64,000 nucleotides of DNA from positions 2,501 to 66,500 of the forward strand of contig JAVYIG010000413.1 of NCBI GenBank assembly GCA_035222895.1, given 5' to 3'. A program made the translations under genes and the position numbers. This DNA comes from Strongylocentrotus droebachiensis. Lineage: Eukaryota; Echinodermata; Echinoidea; Camarodonta; Strongylocentrotidae. The notes beneath the pieces are model-generated. The model searched no databases. It had not been told where the DNA came from and was given only the letters and a program-made list of their open reading frames with translations. Shown here one piece after another: positions 61,630-64,000 of this stretch (its first letter is position 1; each line of letters begins with the position of its first letter).

Positions 61630-64000
61630 TTTTTCGTTCTCTCCCTCACTCTCTCTCTCTCTCCCTGTCTCTCTCTCTGTATCTCTCTCCCAAGTTACAT
61701 GTTGGAATGGAGTTGTCCTTATAAATTTGTTTTAAAGGGGGAATCGATTTCCTAATGAGATTTAGAAGTATTGTTTTGGGGGACTTGCAGAAAAATTGAG
61801 GTCTTCATGTAGTGTTGAAAGAGATTAGACTGCCATCAAATATTCTCATACATATATGTACGTGTAGCAGATAAATTGTACTGTCAAACATTTTCACCAA
61901 AGATCAGTGCAAGGGCTTACATTAAAAAATAAACATCTTTGTCGTCATGTTTTTGTCTTGCCTAATCATTTAATTGTTCAAACATTTCCATATACATGTA
62001 AATAACACCATGCTGTCAAATTTGCTGAAACTTCACCCATTTGGCTAAAAGCTTTCTTGTTAATTGTTGAACATAAATGAGTCAATACATAAGATCGAAC
62101 AAAGACATTTCACACCAATTTTCCTAAAATGCCATGGCTTCTTTTTAGATTCATCAAATTCATGAGTACATGTAGTAGTGGTTTTGGTGTTCTTACATGT
62201 AGATTCAGTGATTATCTTGACGACTGCTTTAGAAAACTTACTCAAAACTAAAAAAATCTAAAAAAATCAGTGAAGTAGCCAAGTCTCTATTATTGATTCT
62301 ATACATGTGGTATTGATCTTTATAAGACATTAGATGTGGTAGCATTCACTCAGGCCTTACTTCGTGATAAAAATATATTGGGATACTCCTTGGTTCCCGA
62401 TTGGGCTTTAGGTGAGGTTTAGGGTTTAAGTTTGGTTTACTAATACGGTGTTGGGTCAGGGATTGAATTTAGGAAATCGTTTAGGGAGCAATTTTCGGTG
62501 GAGCATGTGCCTAACAACCCCCACAGTATGTGTTTTCTTAAATTATAAATAAATACATTGAAGACAGCAACACAATATAGTGATACTAAAATGAGATAGT
62601 AAGGTACAACTTGTGAGACATTGGTTAAAACTATTTTCCTCAAGTAATGTATGAGGCGTGAGGTCTCTCTGATTTATCCGTTGATATTCGTTTGCTGACT
62701 ATCCTTTTTGGTATTGTATTATTTTTCTTTGTCTAAACACTGCTCCTAGGTGGACTAGAAAGAGAAAGAAAAGAGTGCGCTATTGCACGTCGTCCCGCAG
62801 GCAGGAATACTATTCCACTTTTATTTTTAAAGGGGAAGTCCAACCCACAAAGTTGCTTTGGTTCGAAGCAGAAATAGCAAAAGAAACAATGTTTAAAATA
62901 ATTTCCTTTGAAAAACATGAATTTATGCAATACAGCTGAAGGCTTTATGCAATACAGGCTGATTGTCCGATTGCCTGTAATGTAACATCTATACTCATGA
63001 TGATAAACAAAGAGTGTCATTAAAATTGCTATAAACTATCCCCCCCCCCCCCCCCCCCTCAAAAAAAAAAAAAAAATAGTAATAATAATAATAATAATAA
63101 AAAATTATATATTTATGTATAGTCTCTTAGCCTTAAACTTTAATATTTTCTTCAATCAAAGCAATTGTTATGGGGTGGACATACCAATAATTATTATTCA
63201 AATTTTCGGTGTCACTTCAATATCGGTCTTACACAAAAAGGGGATTTTATTTTTTTACAAGATATTACTTCATAAAATACGTTTGGTTTTCTATCTGGTC
63301 TGTGCTTTGACTCATTTTTATCTCATGGAATAAGAATTCTCATTTTCTCGCATGCTTAAATCTATTTGATACTTCCAATCAAATTCCTCATGTGTACAAT
63401 ACAGATTTCCTTCATGCTTCAAATATTGTAGTAATGTGTTCTATAAATCATTTCATGGTTTCTATGGTTGTGATCCTACTATTTGGATTTCTTTAGACTG
63501 ATTTTCCTAGGTAAAAGGTCAAATCCAGGAATGTCCGAAAACAGGGGGGGGGGGTACATTTCTTTCCATTTTTGTTTTTAGGGGGAGGGTAATTATCTCT
63601 TGTTTTCTCTTTCTCCCCCTTCCTCACTCCTCCCCCTTCTTCACTCCTCCCCCCCCCCCCCCCACTCGCCCCCCCCCCCCTTCTCTCTATCTCCCCATTT
63701 GTTTAGTTTACCTACTTTCATGTTTTCCCTATAATTTCTTCATTCCTCACTTATTCTCATCATTCATGTCTATGATCCTGATTACAAGATCATTTAAGAT
63801 ACCGGTAAACATGTATCATGGTATTCCTCGGACCTGTTCACCTCACCAGTTATTACTCCCAAAATTATTTGTGTGTGTGGTTCATATAATGTTCTACGTG
63901 TTGGATACAAACAAAATTTGATCGTCGATAACTTAAAAGTAAAAACTTGTACAAGACTTTGGTTAAAACTGTGTAAAGTTGAAAGGTATCAAATTAATTT
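60995..64000 (+). other. HID1 last intron (part)
   Basis: No match to the expected final HID1 peptide (human NVDPPVWYDTDVKLFEIQRV) was found in any plus frame. The stretch holds CT repeats, poly-C and poly-A tracts (63041-63100), G/C tracts (63544-63680) and AT-rich sequence, with a diverged repeat starting AAAGGGGAAGTCCAACC near 62830. Confidence 0.6.
61206..61692. repeat. CT microsatellite region
   Basis: Long TCTC and CTTT runs at 61206-61450 and 61563-61690. They hold Ser/Leu-rich frames open on the plus strand and Arg/Glu-rich on the minus strand, none of them genes. Confidence 0.9.

Noticed and set aside
61167-61724. A 185-codon Ser/Leu-rich frame
   Set aside because: It is read through CT repeats with no conserved motif; the minus strand shows the mirror Arg/Glu frame.

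Overview
The window is animal nuclear DNA: intron-rich genes with GT-AG splicing, low gene density, many interspersed repeats, and proteins that align well to human orthologues. The TACATGTA-rich intergenic sequence, the crowd of short inverted-repeat elements (MITEs) and tRNA-derived SINEs, and the ZBED-like hAT transposon suggest a marine deuterostome, most likely an echinoderm such as a sea urchin. That placement is an inference from style; I cannot name the species.

Two host genes stand head to head. On the minus strand, 22473 down to 5435, is a complete cyclin F gene (CCNF): 16 coding exons, 819 residues, F-box, Sel1-like region, cyclin box with the MRYIL patch and a Ser-rich tail. On the plus strand, from 22965 to beyond the window, is HID1, the Golgi and dense-core-vesicle protein. 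Seventeen exons plus a 27-nt micro-exon give about 813 residues; the last roughly 20 residues lie beyond 64000. The two start codons are 491 bp apart, so the genes probably share a bidirectional promoter, which carries a palindromic CRE and an inverted CCAAT box. I built every splice junction by hand and checked phase continuity along both genes.

HID1 intron 1 (23031-35251) holds the most striking insertion: a 10.5-kb hAT-type DNA transposon (24197-34671) with matching 13-bp terminal inverted repeats, a 6-bp target duplication and a five-exon, apparently undamaged 1355-aa transposase gene. The transposase carries 18 near-identical 30/31-residue repeats ahead of its zinc-finger and catalytic regions. 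A left-truncated, internally deleted relative lies in HID1 intron 11 (51810-53448). Two smaller elements (16262-16692 and 36414-36835) share the CAG...CTG ends and 6-bp duplications.

Elsewhere the introns contain several MITE families with two or three copies each, some a few bases from splice donors, nested MITEs, three kinds of tRNA-derived SINE, a 362-bp near-perfect palindrome, and a telomere-repeat hairpin. HID1 introns 6 and 8 also hold decayed tandem copies of the exons that follow them. The first 5.4 kb is CCNF 3' flank with no gene I can see, and 61.0-64.0 kb is HID1 intron. I saw no retroviral or capsid-bearing element, no RNA gene that I would call real, and no CRISPR array.
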